A stretch of DNA of 64,000 nucleotides from Gambelia wislizenii (GCA_030847615.1 JAUMIR010000004.1:81251001-81315000); one strand, 5' to 3'; positions 11,371-23,137 are shown, counted from the stretch's first letter. The notes: generated by a model from the sequence alone, not told the origin. A program made the numbers and translations.

Positions 11371-12334
11371 TAGTCTTTGTCACAAGTTTGTGTAAATGGG
11401 AACAACTCAACATACTAATCCATAAACCTCAGTTATTTTCACTGATTTGGGCCTTTTGCCATTTATTTAATAAAATCTGGATCTGGCCCAATCCACTTCC
11501 AAGTCATCTTGCTTCCTTTCCAGAAAATGGTGATACTTTGGAAAACAACTTGCTGGATGCTCCCTGGGTGTGGCAAGTGGAAGGTTGTAAAGGGCCACAG
11601 TGGTGCAACAGCTGTTTCACATATCACCAGATACCACAACCTGTTCCCACATTCCCATATGCCTGACCCTGGGTTGTGCTCAGAGCCAGGCACTGTGGTT
11701 AGGGTGGCCATGGAGATTGCCAGTGTTGTGGTAGCACAGGCAATCTTCATGGTTCCTCTGCCCGCAATATTTCATTCTGAGGAAGGAGTGCTCAGAGCAC
11801 TTCATTTGGGATGAAGTGACTGGAGGAGGGTATGAATTAGAGCAGTGTGGGAAAGCAGTGAGGCAAGGTATCTTTGAGTGACCTCTCCCTCCAGCTGCAA
11901 GGCACCTCGTGACACTTTCCTCCTTGGTTATTAAGACTTCATTCAGGGATCTTAGCTAAATGTTATTAAAGTTAATTCAGTGACATTGCTTTTAGTATGC
12001 AATCAATTCCTAATGTTTCGGACTATGGAACTCTACCAGGCAACTTGGCAATAGATAGCAGCATCCAGCACTGAATAACTCTGAAAAAACTTAGGTCAAT
12101 TACCACCTCGAGTACAAAAGGCCTGATTGGTTCAGAGGAGGGTAGTTAACATTTAAGCCTGCTTCAGTTTACTTACAGACATTCAGATTAGTCAAAATAA
12201 TTTTATCTCTTTGATACATCAAGAATTAGGTGTGACCTACTCTGGACGTGGAACCCAAATGTTCTAAAATTTGCAGTGTGGTCAATCCAATGTGAAAGAT
12301 CCCTGTATTGAAATGAACATAAGACACCCTGAAC
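11371..12334. other. No recognised feature
   Basis: Overlapping open frames of about 100 codons on both strands (11337-11814) share the same DNA and match nothing recognisable; treated as chance. Confidence 0.45.
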
Positions 12335-12562
12335 CAATGAAGCCAGTGCAGTGTGGTGGTTTGAGTGTCATATGAAGACTCCAGGAGACCAGGGTTCAAA
12401 TTGCCCCATAAAAACCCACTGGGTGACCTTGAGCAAATCATACTCTCTCAGCCTCAGAGGAAGGCAATGATAAACCCCCATTGAAGAAATTGTGTCAAGA
12501 AACCCCCATGATAGAGTCATCTTAAGGTCACCATGAGTCAGAAATGACTTGAAGGCACAAGA
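12335..12562 (+). mobile_element. Sauria-type SINE
   Basis: tRNA-like head with CAGGGTTCAAATTGC (box B), ACCCACTGGGTGACCTTGAG body, CAGCCTCAGAGGAAGGCAAT block and BovB-like tail CACCATGAGTCAGAAATGAC ending AAGGCACAA. Near full length. Confidence 0.9.
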
Positions 12563-13355
12563 ATTCCTGAACCAAAACCAGTAGTCTAAATCTCCATATT
12601 TATCTTAGGTTTTCAAGTGAACCTGGATATTTCCTTTTTGTCATTGTGTTGGGAGGGAGGTGCTGTGAAATGGAATCCCAGGACAAAATGCAGTTGTAAA
12701 AATGAGCCCAAAGTGAGCTCAGATCTTATCCAGGTGCTAAAACCAATCCATGGCAGTTTCTCAAGAGAAATCTTGTCTAAATAGGAATTGCAACTTTTTA
12801 AAATTTCTGACTCACATAAAATTAATGATTTCAAGGGCCAGAGAAAGTTGATTACTACACAACAGAAATCACCATGCCCTTCATCTAACATAGTTGACAG
12901 TAGCCCCTCCCATTGGTCTCTCTTTTGTACTCATCATGAGGACCCCTTCTGATTTTTTAATTTTAATTTTTTTTTAACTGTTTGACTTTGCTTCAGTCCC
13001 CCTCACTCCTTCCTCTCCAGATATTACCACTCTCCTCTGGTAGCAATTTTATCATGTTTTGTTGTCATTTGAAGAGATTCTTGCCTGAGTTGTCATGGAA
13101 ACTGGCTTGTTTGTTTCCCTACACTATGAAGAAAGCTTAACTAACTCTGACACTCCCTGAGAGTTAGCATGTGGCCGCCTTTGGGAGGAAGCATTCTGCT
13201 TGAGGGGCTAGGGCTTATTGGACATATCAGCCAGTGGTTTCTTCAGAACCTGTAAGGTTGAAGGCAGTCTGACCCTCACAGCAAGATAAACTGTTCCCCC
13301 TAGATCAGAATTTCTCATACTTAGTCCTTGATCTCCACACAGGTTGCATACCCTC
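12563..13355. other. No recognised feature
   Basis: Contains a T-rich run near 12955-12975. No gene or clear repeat end. Confidence 0.5.
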
Positions 13356-13695
13356 CAACTGTCCCGAATTGGCAGGAGCAATCCCAACTACTGCTCTGCT
13401 GCCCCTTTTTTCGGCTCCTTTTAAAATACCCTGGTTTCACTTCCCTCCTCCCATTGTTCCACTTTGTCTTCAGCTCCCTTCAGTTTCTGCAAACTGGGTT
13501 CTAAGTGCAAAAGTAGTTTGTACTTCACTAACTCAGCAAGGGGGAGAAGACAGGAGGGGGTTGAATCTTGCTCTTCCCAATAGGCTCAGGCAAAAGCAAA
13601 CATCTGCAGATGCTCCTAGCTTGTGTAATCTTCCTCATTAATAACTTTTGCCATCGTATAGCCACAAGTGTCCCAGTTTTCATCTGTGAGATGTT
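13356..13695. repeat. Dispersed repeat, also present inverted at 38995
   Basis: Bounded by CATACCCTCCAAC and a GTTAGAAGGTATG block, which are approximate inverted ends. It contains a TAGGCTCAGGCAAAAGCAAA stretch whose reverse complement is seen at about 39119-39145. Two copies in one window in opposite orientation show it is interspersed; the TIR-like ends suggest a DNA transposon. Confidence 0.6.
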
Positions 13696-13740
13696 AGAAG
13701 GTATGAGGTGGTGGAAAGAATGACGTGGTCAGGGGGCTAA

Positions 13741-13930
13741 ATACACTAAGATCCTGTCTGATATTAGAAGCTAAGGAGAGTCTGATGGGAGACCGCCAGT
13801 GAATACCAGGTGCTGTAAGTTATATTTCAGAGGAAGTAACTGGCAAAACCACATGTGAGTATTCCTTGCCTAAGAAAACCCTATGAAATTCATGGGGTTG
13901 CCATAAGTTGACAGGCAACTTGAAGGCATG
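13741..13930 (+). mobile_element. 5S rRNA-derived SINE with BovB-like tail
   Basis: The first 80 bp follow 5S rRNA through the internal promoter: an ATCCTGTCTGAT block, AGAAGCTAAGGAGAG (box A region) and GATGGGAGACCGCC (box C) followed by GAATACCAGGTGCTGTAAG. About 15 bases between box A and box C are missing. The 3' part, GGGGTTGCCATAAGTTGACA then AACTTGAAGGCA, is the BovB/RTE-type tail shared with the tRNA-headed SINEs here. SINEs with 5S heads (SINE3 class) are known; this one is mutated and not a 5S gene. Confidence 0.85.
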
Positions 13931-13961
13931 CGTGTGCATGTGCGCGCGCACACACACACAA
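13931..13961. repeat. Alternating purine-pyrimidine tract at SINE 3' end
   Basis: TGCGTGTGCATGTGCGCGCG then an AC run. It directly follows the 5S-SINE tail and could be its expanded simple-repeat terminus. Confidence 0.8.
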
Positions 13962-14173
13962 GGTGATTTGTAGGAAGTCTGAAGACTAAGACTACATTTA
14001 TTAAAATCTGAGCTATGACTTCTAAATCAAACAAAAGACATTTATTAAATTGTCTTCTGAGGCCCTTCAGCGATTTCCAAGTGGTCATTGAGGAAAAGTG
14101 ATTGAGAACTACCATCCTACTTGAGAACTACTGGTACCTGTCTTCCTAGAGCAAGGATGGCTGAGCTCAGCAG

Positions 14174-14194
14174 TTTTTTTTTTTTTTTTTTTTT
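14174..14194. repeat. Poly-T run
   Basis: About 21 T, no recognised retroelement next to it. Confidence 0.9.
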
Positions 14195-14248
14195 AGCCTT
14201 ATACCCACCCAGGAGTGTGTGTGTGTGCGCGCCACACACACTTGGAAA

Positions 14249-14251
<3 letters not shown>

Positions 14252-14284
<33 letters not shown>
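14252..14284. repeat. (AC)n microsatellite
   Basis: About 16 AC units. A shorter GT run at 14214-14227 nearby lets the region fold back on itself. Confidence 0.95.
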
Positions 14285-14287
<3 letters not shown>

Positions 14288-15198
14288 CTGCCAAAAATTC
14301 AAAAACAAATATTTTGTTCTTTGCGTATTTTAACAGGATTTTTAATTAAAAGTGGAGGGTACCTGGCAACCTATTTGGAAGATGGATTGCCTGCACCTCC
14401 TAGAAGTTTTTGGGAGAGACAATTCATCTTTGCAGATTGTTAGAAAAAGTGTGCTCTGGGGCATCTGGAAGAGCTGAGGGCCATGAAAAATGATGAGGTC
14501 CCAGGGCTACATCTTTTCCATCCAGTCCTAGGGCAACCTTTTCCCACCAGGTGCCCTTGCAAATGTGGTGGCTCATAACTCCTATTAACACTAGCCGTTA
14601 TGCCCATTGCCCACAGGCCAACACTTCTGGAGAGTGCCAGGTTGGGAAAGGCTACCCCTATGGCATTGGAGAGAGAACTATTAGCCTTTGGCTACCTCAT
14701 GATGGACTCAGTAAGTAATACTAAATTTTGTTTATGACTTTTGAAGATTTCCTCCTACTTCACATATGATTATTCTGATTATTTTCCTCAGAAGATAATC
14801 AGATTTCTTTTCATTTGCATTTCCTAAACATTGCATGCTCCCCTCTTCCCAAGTGGGCAACATGACAGAGCATGGTTCCTTTGGGGTTAGAAAGCACTGG
14901 AGATGTTTAGTGTCTTTGTAATTTCTACTTCATTTATGTATATGCAAGCAGAGCACATTGGAAGCAAACAGCTACTCCTCTAGGAGGCAGCAGAGACCTA
15001 GAAGCAACAAGAGAAGGGCCGCTTCTTGATTTCCAACTAAATTCAATTGGAAACTTTCAGTTCTTTCTTTCATTTCAGACTCCAACTGCACTTCATATGC
15101 AAAGCATTAGCCTCAACAAGTTCCAGCTCTGTGTGTGAATTGCCCATGCAGGGTACCACCCACAGTCTTTTAAGAAATGTTACCATCAGGTAACATTT
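14285..15198. other. No recognised feature
   Basis: No gene, SINE or TIR end recognised. Confidence 0.5.
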
Positions 15199-15380
15199 AG
15201 AGAGCCAGTGTGGTGTTGTGGTTTGAGTGTTGGAGTACCACCCTGGAGACCAGGGTTCAAATTCTTGCTCAGCTATGGAAATCCACTGAATTACCTTGGG
15301 CAAGTCACACTTTTCAGCCTCAGAGGAAGGCAAAGGCAAACCCTCTCTGAACAAACCTTGTCAAGAAAACCCCAAGCAAG
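15199..15380 (+). mobile_element. Sauria-type SINE, 3' truncated
   Basis: GAGAGCCAGTGTGGTGTTGT head, CAGGGTTCAAATTCTTGC box B, TTACCTTGGGCAAGTCACAC body and CAGCCTCAGAGGAAGGCAAA block. It stops after AAGAAAACCCCAA, so the BovB-like terminus is missing. Confidence 0.85.
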
Positions 15381-15794
15381 TCAGTGATTGAGGGGGCAGT
15401 GTGTGTGCGCGCCAGAACCAAGCAAGCTAGTGAGAGAAGAGGGGGTATCTGTGTGTGTGTGTGTGTTTGAAAGAGAGAGAGAGGCAGAGGCTTTGCATCG
15501 GAACTGAGGAGAGACATGGGAAATTTCTCTTTCTGTGTTTGTGTAAGTGTGTGAGAAAGAAAGGGAGATGCTTTGCATTGGAACCCAGTGAGCGAGAAAT
15601 GGTGGGGATAAGGCATTAAAACACCCTCCTGTAGCAGCATTGCAGCAACTGAACACTATTACATGTTTCCCCACCAAAAGCATGCTCACCACTCCCTGAC
15701 CAACCAAAATCAGGAGAAAAGTGCTACTGGACTTCTGCATGCGCATTCATAGCACAACAGAAGTGTTAACGGAGAGAATTACTGGATTATTTCT
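15381..15794. repeat. GT/GA-rich stretch with internal duplication
   Basis: Holds a (GT)n run at about 15450-15466 and GA runs. The phrase GAGATGCTTTGCATTGGAAC near 15570 echoes GAGGCTTTGCATCGGAAC near 15486, about 80 bases apart, so a short segment was duplicated. Long open frames on the minus strand result from the low complexity. Confidence 0.6.
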
Positions 15795-16104
15795 GTAAGG
15801 GGCTTACCATACTCCAAAGAAAAATGGCAGTGCAGCAGAAACAATCCTTCTTCCATGCTGTCTTACAACATGACATCATCGTTCTTTCGTTCCAATCCCA
15901 TGGGGGACCAAGGTAAAACTACATCTTTTTGCTAACCAGAAAAACCCATTAGCAAAAAGACACAGTTTTACCTTTATCACCCACAGGACCTGAATGAAAG
16001 AACACTGGAAGAATTACGATGTCATGCAGTAAGGCAGCACAGAAGATGGAACGTCCTTGCTGCACTGCCACTTTTCTTTGGAGTATTGTAAGTCCCTGAA
16101 AAGA
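15795..16104. mobile_element. Foldback element, arms about 150 bp
   Basis: 15795-15943 is the approximate reverse complement of 15951-16104. Matching blocks, in order from the outside, are TACCATACTCCAAAGAAAA, TGGCAGTGCAGCA, TGACATCAT, GTTCTTTC, GGTAAAACT and CTTTTTGCTAA, around a centre of about 14 bases. The structure is that of a hairpin MITE. No transposase and no clear target duplication. Identity of the arms is roughly 80-85 per cent by eye. Confidence 0.8.
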
Positions 16105-16497
16105 AGCACTTTTACAACTGTCTCCCATTCTATAATGATGAAACAGCGATGACGTCATGTGGGAGGCACCAACGGAAGGCACTATTATCCTGGTGCTATT
16201 GTGCTTTTACTAACTGTAAGCCTCACAGTCCAGGATTCAGTGGTGTATCTCTGCTGAAAATCCATCTTTCTGCCGTAACCTGTGGTTCTCTCCCCTGCCC
16301 ACCCTCCTGCTGTCCCTTGTGATCCCTGAGGACTGAAAGCACAATGGAGCAGTTTTTGGTGAAATGGGAGGCTGCAGTAAGAAGGGATAGGGAAGGAAGC
16401 TCAATTCTGCTGATAGTGGGTATGCAAGTTGGTCTTATACTCAAAGGTTGGAAAAACAAGTCTTCACCATCAACCTTCCTGGATCAGAGGCTCTCTA

Positions 16498-16640
16498 TAT
16501 CAGGTGCTGGGGAACCTGAGTGGGAAAGTGCTTGTGCACTCAGGTCACTCAAGGGGATCCTGGAGCATCTAGCTGGTTACCATGTGAACAGAAAGCCAGT
16601 CTAGAAGGTCTTTGATCAGGTATGGTTCTTCTTTTCTCAT
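16498..16640 (+). repeat. Dispersed repeat, uncharacterised class
   Basis: CAGGTGCTGGGGAACCTGAG, GTGCTTGTGCACTCAGGTC and a GGTTACCATGTGAACAG block occur in an order familiar from many reptile genomes, though the class is not certain to me. Diverged single copy in this window. Confidence 0.4.
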
Positions 16641-19211
16641 GTTCAGAATCCACATTGATGCTTATGCAGAATATATTGTAATATTGAAAGAAACTTAAGG
16701 AACTTTCACTATGCGGTTAATGGATGTTAAAGGTTTAGCTTATTTGTGCCCCAGATATGTCCTGCCCCGTTAACAGGAGGTAATAAGGCTGGCTTCCTTA
16801 CAGTGAGAGGATCATTATCTATAATGTGCTCTGGAGAATAGATTTAAAAGACCTCCATGTTATGGCTGTATTGCCCTGGCTGGGTTTCAGAAAGAAAGTA
16901 AATGGCTAGTTTGCTTTGGGTCAAGTATTCTGCCCAGTAAACAACACACACACAAATACATTTTGATCCAGCACACTCAATGAAATTCTCTATTTTCCAC
17001 TTCCCATACTGATTCCTTTGAATGCACTAGATGGTTAATCTTTGCAACACGTCACAACTTCTGCCTCAGTATTAACTTATCTATATGGTCCCGTAACTCT
17101 TGCTGATTGCTTTTCCTTTGCATGATCCTCTCACTTGTTTAAAATACAAATGTATCTGTACGGGATGGGATACTAACAGTGGGGACAGGATTTCTTGCTA
17201 GAAACATTTCCCCCTGTGGGGTTGCTCATCCACAAATGGAATGGAACTGCTTGCTACAAGGAGATCGCTGTAGGATTAAATATCATTATGAAAGGAGATC
17301 AGTGTTTTTGAGCTGATCATGCCAGATTCTTCCTTCATCTGCTGCTAGCTTGTGACTGGCTCCAGCCCTACACAACCATTGTGTGACTGATATGCCTTCA
17401 TTGTTTTCATGTCTCTCAAGGGGATCCTGGGGATAGAAAGTTTGAGAACTCCTGCTCAGCCCTCCCAGACAATGTCCATTTGCCACTTCCTCTCCAGCTC
17501 TCTCATGACTGGCATCTCCCAAGAAAGAAGACAAGATTATCACACAAGGCTTTATTCTGGAATTAGGTGAAGGCATTAGCAAGTCTGGCCAGTACTTATC
17601 ACACAATGTTGTCTCTATCCCATTGCTGGTGTGTATTCTGGGTGTTTCTGCAGCGCACCTCTTCATTGATGGGGAAAACCCATCAATGGCTATCAGTACT
17701 GCTGTCATACCAGTATTCCTCTTCATGTAATAAATCCTTTCCATGGCAGTAGCGGTATGATGGAAGTGACACGGCACAAGGGGACATGATCCGATCCTTC
17801 TCTTCTCCCTCTCCCTCTCCCTCCCCCTCACTATTCCTAAGATTCTTTTTTTCTCCATGCCTGTCTTTTTTTTTCTTTTGCTGTGACTGCACAATTACGG
17901 GGATATGATAATTTTTAAAAAGTATTGTTTCCCCATAAATGTGCAATTATGGAAAAATTATTTTTTTTTTAAAAAAAAAGAAAGGCACATATGCACTGAA
18001 GGTGGGATTACAGAGCTGGTACGGAAGGACAGATGATTGGCAAAGCACCATAATCACAGCGTACTCGGATGATTGAAGACACAGTGTGATAATGCATTAT
18101 TTAAAACAGGTATGTTCCTGCTTGCTTCAATAACACCATTGTTCCAAGAAAGAGATAAAAAAGAGGCTGGTGTGATAAACTCCAAAAAAAGAACCCCTAT
18201 ACTAAAAAATGTGGATAGAAGGAAACTTATCACTGATGATGACATGAAAACTAGCCAATAGGTACTCTGCCCATGACATCTCTACATTCCATGATGTAAC
18301 ATTTGCTATTTTACAACTGACATTGTAGCTGCTGGAAGCAGGGGTTCAACTGCGTTTTCCCTGCAGCAATTGGTTGTGGTTGAGAGACTAAAAAGTCTAG
18401 TTTCCAGTTAACAGACACTGTAATTGGGGATGTGCAGTTCCCCAGGAGCTACCGTGTAACAAAGGTGCAATTACAATGTTATTCCACAAAAAATTGTCTG
18501 GAAATGCCCTTAGGCAGTAGAGGCAGCTAGTTCTGGGAGAATCACATTAGGTGAATCTGTGGGCACTGTTCTTCATGCTGAACAGGTCTTTGCGGTGTTG
18601 ATTTATTCCTGATAATAACCGATGCCTCACTGAACTGAGAGATGTGAACGCCTGCAGCATTGTCACTTGCCATCTCTTACACCAATTGGAAAAGGTCAGC
18701 CCTAAAGTAAAAGCCCATCCCCCTAGATTCACTTGTCATCAAACAAGCACCTGAAAGGAATGTGTGCATGTCTCTCTGTGTGTTATGTATGTGCCTGCAT
18801 GAATGTGTGCACAAAAGAAGAGTCAGAAACAAGGAGTTCTCTGACACAGGGAAAATGTCAGCTTGTCCTGACAAATAGCAAGGAGAGCTGGCAAAAGCAC
18901 AAGAAAGGGGACTGCAACACTTTACAGGAATCAAACCAACTCATAGTTAAGGCAGCTGTAAACATGAAATGGCTACTCTGAGTCCTAGGTGAGCAGGAGG
19001 GGCATGCATGGGAGTTGTCTGCAGGACAGCCAAGCAAGAGCATATCAATCAGTTGCTGCATTATGAAGAACAAAGGCACGGCTTGTTTAATCCAGCATTA
19101 TTCAACACCAAGAAAAGGAGATGGAACTTTTTCAGAAAGGTGACTTGTAGCAACAGCCAAAGGGACTGTGTCCACCTGAGATCCTCCCTCCACCTGTAAT
19201 TTGAACACTAG
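16641..19211. other. No recognised gene
   Basis: A 202-codon minus-strand frame at 17286-17894 begins with lysine/arginine-glutamate low complexity from a CTCCCTCTCC tract and shows no domain; it is taken as chance. A perfect 10-bp hairpin CATTGATGGG/CCCATCAATG lies at about 17667-17691. A T9A9 palindromic run sits near 17960-17980. Nothing else is recognised. Confidence 0.45.
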
Positions 19212-19229
19212 GTGTGTGTGTGTGTGTGT
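19212..19229. repeat. (GT)n microsatellite
   Basis: Nine GT units. Confidence 0.9.
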
Positions 19230-19876
19230 TCCCTATGGTCCCTCTGTCTTTGAGACTGCAATTATTGGAATTGTGCTATTCATGTTGGCAGAGTGCAGTG
19301 GTTTTGGTTTTGAGCTTTGTATTTATTGAAGTACTTGCTCTGGTAAGCTGTCATTAGAAAAAAGGAACACACACTTTATTGTTTCTGGAAATCCCTACAA
19401 TCCATCATATTCTGAGACAAATGCCGATAGCCCCCACAAGGAGGAGGGCTGACAGGGCTCTTGCCTGGTGGCCCAGGGGCCTGGGATTAGGAGGGGCCCG
19501 GTGTGATATTATTGTACATTTTTATTATGTAAATCCATTTTGTTTTTTAAAAAAATAAATATAAATATTACATTGGTGTCATCATTTAAACTGACTTATT
19601 TTAATTTTTATCCTAAATCCTGTAGAGCATCTTGCTGCCCTTAACCTTAGCAGTAGGTAGGGGGCCCACCAAAGCTCCTGGCCTGGGGGTCCACTTCAGG
19701 ATGTGGGGGCCATGCAAATGCCCACGGGATAGCTTTCATGAGCGCAGGTATCCTTACAGCCATCATGGAGAGACGTGGCTGCCTCTTCCAAAGAAAAGGA
19801 CAAAAACAACTAATTTTTTAGGAATAGAAGCAAGTAGTTACTTAGAAGTTATATATCAGTAAGTAGTTACTTTGAG
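19230..19876. other. No recognised gene
   Basis: GGCCCAGGGGCCTGGGATTAG near 19470 and GGGGGTCCAC near 19685 flank an AT-rich segment and resemble the GGGGGCCCCC-bounded segment at 56150-56330; possibly an old repeat pair. Confidence 0.35.
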
Positions 19877-20090
19877 TGTTTCCACATAGCACAATGATAT
19901 AGATATAATTCCACTTAAACTGCCATAGATACATTGTGTGGAATCCTGGGATTTGTAGTTTAGGGAGGAGGTACTTAGAATTTTCAGCTAGAGAGCTCTG
20001 ATGCCTCACTGAACTATGAATTCCAGGATTCCTTAGGATGCAGTTAAAGGGGAATCATTGTGCTATAGTTGGTTAGTGTGAAAGGAGCCT
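19877..20090. mobile_element. Small TIR element, CCCTTTCACACTA family
   Basis: The hallmark order is a near-palindrome: ATTCCACTTAAACTGCCAT, GAATCCTGGGATTTGTAGTTT, then GAATTCCAGGATTCC and a CAGTTAAAGGGGAATC block, ending GTGTGAAAGGAGCCT. Same layout as 20850, 24862, 48456 and 57212. About 200 bp and non-autonomous. Confidence 0.75.
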
Positions 20091-20849
20091 TAAACAAGCA
20101 AGAGAAAATCTTTCTGAACTATACCCTCCATGGGCTCAGGCTACTTCTTACACACATTCAAGATTGCACATCAGTGCTTGTAACAACTAACCTGAACCAA
20201 TCAGTCCATGGTGTGGCAGGGTGAGAGAAAATACACAGAAAAAAAATAAGGCAACCTCTTACCCACTTATTTGGGAATAAGCCTACTGAACCCAATAGGA
20301 CTAAATTCTGAATAGCTATGTATAGGATTGCTTTGGAAATCATCATGGTATATGGAGACTGACGTTGATAGAGAAGCTTACTCTGAACTCTGGATATAGG
20401 GTTAGCCCAATACATCTTGCTCCCTGAGACAAAGGGCAAGATACCTCCCCTCCTTTTGTCTCCCTGTACAGAAGCTAACTGGACAGACAGAACATCACTT
20501 CAGTACAGGCAAAGAGATAAAATCTTCCACAACACTGGAGAGCAGCAGGTCGGCTTTAGGGGATAGAAAACAAGCTGTGTACAACACATAGTTCTCTCCT
20601 TCAAGAGGATGGAAAGGGCAGCGAGCTCAGGAGGAACAGCTGGTGGGCTGCCACTGTCCTTCCCCCAGCACCTGCCATCACTCTGCCTAAAGGTAGGGTT
20701 GGCTGGCTGGCTGGCTGGAAAGCACCTTGAGCAGGTGCCTCTCTGCAGGAATTTGCTTAGAAGCAACAGATTTGTTGTCTGTAGCAGTGCTTTGTTCAGG
20801 TTCCACCTACGCACAGCTTGTACACTTGTAAATGACCTCAAATACTATG
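20091..20849. other. No recognised feature
   Basis: A GGCT tetranucleotide run lies near 20699-20717. Overlapping open frames on both strands at 20500-20875 show no domain. Confidence 0.45.
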
Positions 20850-21043
20850 GACCCTTTCACACTACTCAATCATAGCATTATGATTCCACTTTCATTGCCA
20901 TGGCTGTATCCTATGGAATTCTGTAGTTTGTAGTTTGGTCTAAACACCCGCTCCCTAAATGACAAATCCCATGATTCCACAAGATGTTGCCATGGGATTT
21001 AAAGTGGAATCACTGCATTATAATTGTGTGGTGTGAAAGGGCC
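20850..21043. mobile_element. Small TIR element, CCCTTTCACACTA family
   Basis: Left ACCCTTTCACACTAC and right GTGTGAAAGGGCC are inverted copies. The internal GATTCCACTTTCATTGCCAT and its complement near 20990-21010 make it largely palindromic. Best-preserved ends of the family here. Confidence 0.85.
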
Positions 21044-21555
21044 TTATATAAATGCCTAAAATCTCCAATGATATCTTCCAGAGAAAACTAATCCCAGGGA
21101 AGTACCACTCCAGAAAGTCTCACCACTACTTCAAAATATTTAAGTTTAGCACATTTTGCTAAGGTTAATTGTAATCAAATAGCAGGGTGGAGAAGTACCA
21201 CCACTACCATCATGAACAAATTATCAAGCGAAGTTAAAGCCAGAAAGTATTTTTGGCACACATACACGCACCGTTTCCTATTTGTTTTGAGTGGATTTCA
21301 ATATCACAAATCATATGGTAGACTTTAAAACTCACCACATAACCGTACCTGCTTTGCATGCACAGTCTTAAAGTTAATACACCTTCCTTTACCTTTGTTA
21401 CTGGGTATTCAAAAGACTGTTGAATAAATAATATTCCCTCAACCCTGTGTGTTGCAAACATACCCTTGATGTTCATGTGCCTCACATTCTCCTTTCTATG
21501 GTATGGGTTACTGGCTACTAAGGATTCAAAATACTTCCTTTGTATGTGTTACTGC
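21044..21555. other. No recognised feature
   Basis: No gene or repeat boundary recognised. Confidence 0.5.
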
Positions 21556-22152
21556 GGGCCTGTCTAAACCGTGAAAATACCCCTCATGGAATTTGCTGGG
21601 AATCCTACCTGTCTAAATGGGATCCAGTGCCAATCCACACTATTGAGAAGGAGGGGGACCCAAAACGGCAAAAACAACGGGGTAAAAGCCTTCGCAGATT
21701 TCCCCATACTTTTTCACAAACCGTGAGGCGGGTGCGCATTCTTGCTCATTTGGATTATCGAACAACAGGAAATTCGAAGGGAAGCACAAAGCTGATTGGC
21801 CAGGTGAGAGCAGGGGTGGGGCTTGCTAGGAGTGCAAGCGCCTGCTGCCACCATGTTGGATTTTCGCCTTAGCAATTGCTCGCTAAGGTGATAAAAAGGA
21901 TCAATATTTTCTGTTTTGCTTTCTTATAAAATTGGAGAATCGTTCTATTGCACCAGCGCACCTTGAGATGACTTTTTAAAAAAACAGCTGTGGTGAAGAA
22001 CTATGGCGAGTAAATCACTTGCGGCTGCCATCAGAAATGCAAAGCTTATGGGGGCTTCCAAGGCCAGAAAAACCATTTAGACATGTCACGGCTTCTACAA
22101 GATGCCAATGCTACAAGCTATTTTAGACTTTTTCCCCTCGTGTAGATGGGCT
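21556..22152. mobile_element. hAT-like TIR element, copy 1 of a tandem pair
   Basis: Left GGGCCTGTCTAAACCGTGAAAATAC-type end (first 15 bases of it are GGGCCTGTCTAAACC) and right end CTCGTGTAGATGGGCTC are diverged inverted repeats of the GGGCTTGTCTACAC type. Its inside shares CTCATGGAATTTG, a GCTGATTGGCCAG block and a CATGTTGGATT block, in the same order and strand, with the next element. About 600 bp, no transposase frame. Confidence 0.65.
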
Positions 22153-22217
22153 CCGAGTTTCTCTATCTCATATACACACAGCTTTACAGCCATTACATTA
22201 AAAGTTAATGTGCCTTA

Positions 22218-22880
22218 GTGCTTGTCTATATGGCAAAAATACTCCTCATGGAATTTGAGGAAAATACATTTTGTCCCAGTGGGTTTCTGCATCATTTTGC
22301 CATATTTGGAAGGGGGGGGGAAACAAACACTCCAAATATTCTGTGGGAAAAGACTTTGTGGCTTTTCCTGACTTAAAAAAAAAAACTCTGAAGGAAATGT
22401 GCATTCCCACTCATTGGGTCAACTGATTTGCTTTGCTGCACTTTCCCAAGAAGGGTGGAAGTGAAAAACTGATTGGTCAGACATGCACAAGGGCGGGAGG
22501 GGGGGTGACTTGGCAGCAAGGCAGCGCCTGGACCTGCCATTTTGGATTGTGACCAAAGTGATCATGCGCTGAGGCAATGAAACAGCCTTCCACCCCTTTT
22601 TTCTGTTTCTTTAAGCAGAAGATTGCACTTCCATACCTTGGATTTGCTTTTTTTTTTTTTTTTAATACTGTTTGGCAGCAGCAATTGGTGACAATAAAAA
22701 CACAAGTAATTCAGTCACACCTGCCATCTTGATTCGCAGGCATTCCATTTGAACAACAAATGTGTATGGCTTCTCATACTTGCAATCTTGAAAAAGAACC
22801 ATGGAGATAAATGAAAGCTGCTACAAATTGGTGTTATTTTGCACCAATCCACATTTTATTGCCTTGTATAAACAAGCCCT
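22218..22880. mobile_element. hAT-like TIR element, copy 2 of a tandem pair
   Basis: Left GTGCTTGTCTATATGGCAAAAATACTCC-type end and right TATAAACAAGCCC. Shares CTCATGGAATTTG, CTGATTGGTCAGA and CCATTTTGGATTG with copy 1. A G9 run at about 22312 and a T17 run at about 22650 are internal. Confidence 0.65.
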
Positions 22881-23137
22881 CGGTTTCATCTAGTTGTGGT
22901 ATGGAAGGTTTGCTGCTGGAGACTCAAAATCTTTCCTATGATGCTGTATAGATTCCATCTGTAGTTGCAAGAGGTTCTCTGAGTGAAATAGATCTGTTCT
23001 GGATGGATATTAAGCTTAATGGCTGACAGACATAGATGTAAGTGTGGCAGCTGTCTGGCAGTAGATCCGGAGCACAGACAGAGGCAGGCAGGAGTTTTAT
23101 CTTGATTATAGTTTTGGACTATATTAACAGTTGTATG

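Noticed and set aside
11337..11814. Overlapping 95-109-codon frames as exons
   Set aside because: Frames on both strands overlap the same DNA, with no conserved motif or convincing splice-site context.
12335..12562. tRNA gene
   Set aside because: A box-B-like GGGTTCAAAT is present, but it belongs to a SINE head followed by a BovB-like tail. The same applies to the other SINE copies.
13741..13830. Functional 5S rRNA gene
   Set aside because: About 15 bases between box A and box C are missing, there are many substitutions, and a SINE tail follows.
17286..17894. 202-codon minus-strand frame as a gene
   Set aside because: Begins with low-complexity Lys/Arg/Glu from a CTCCCTCTCC tract and shows no domain or family resemblance.
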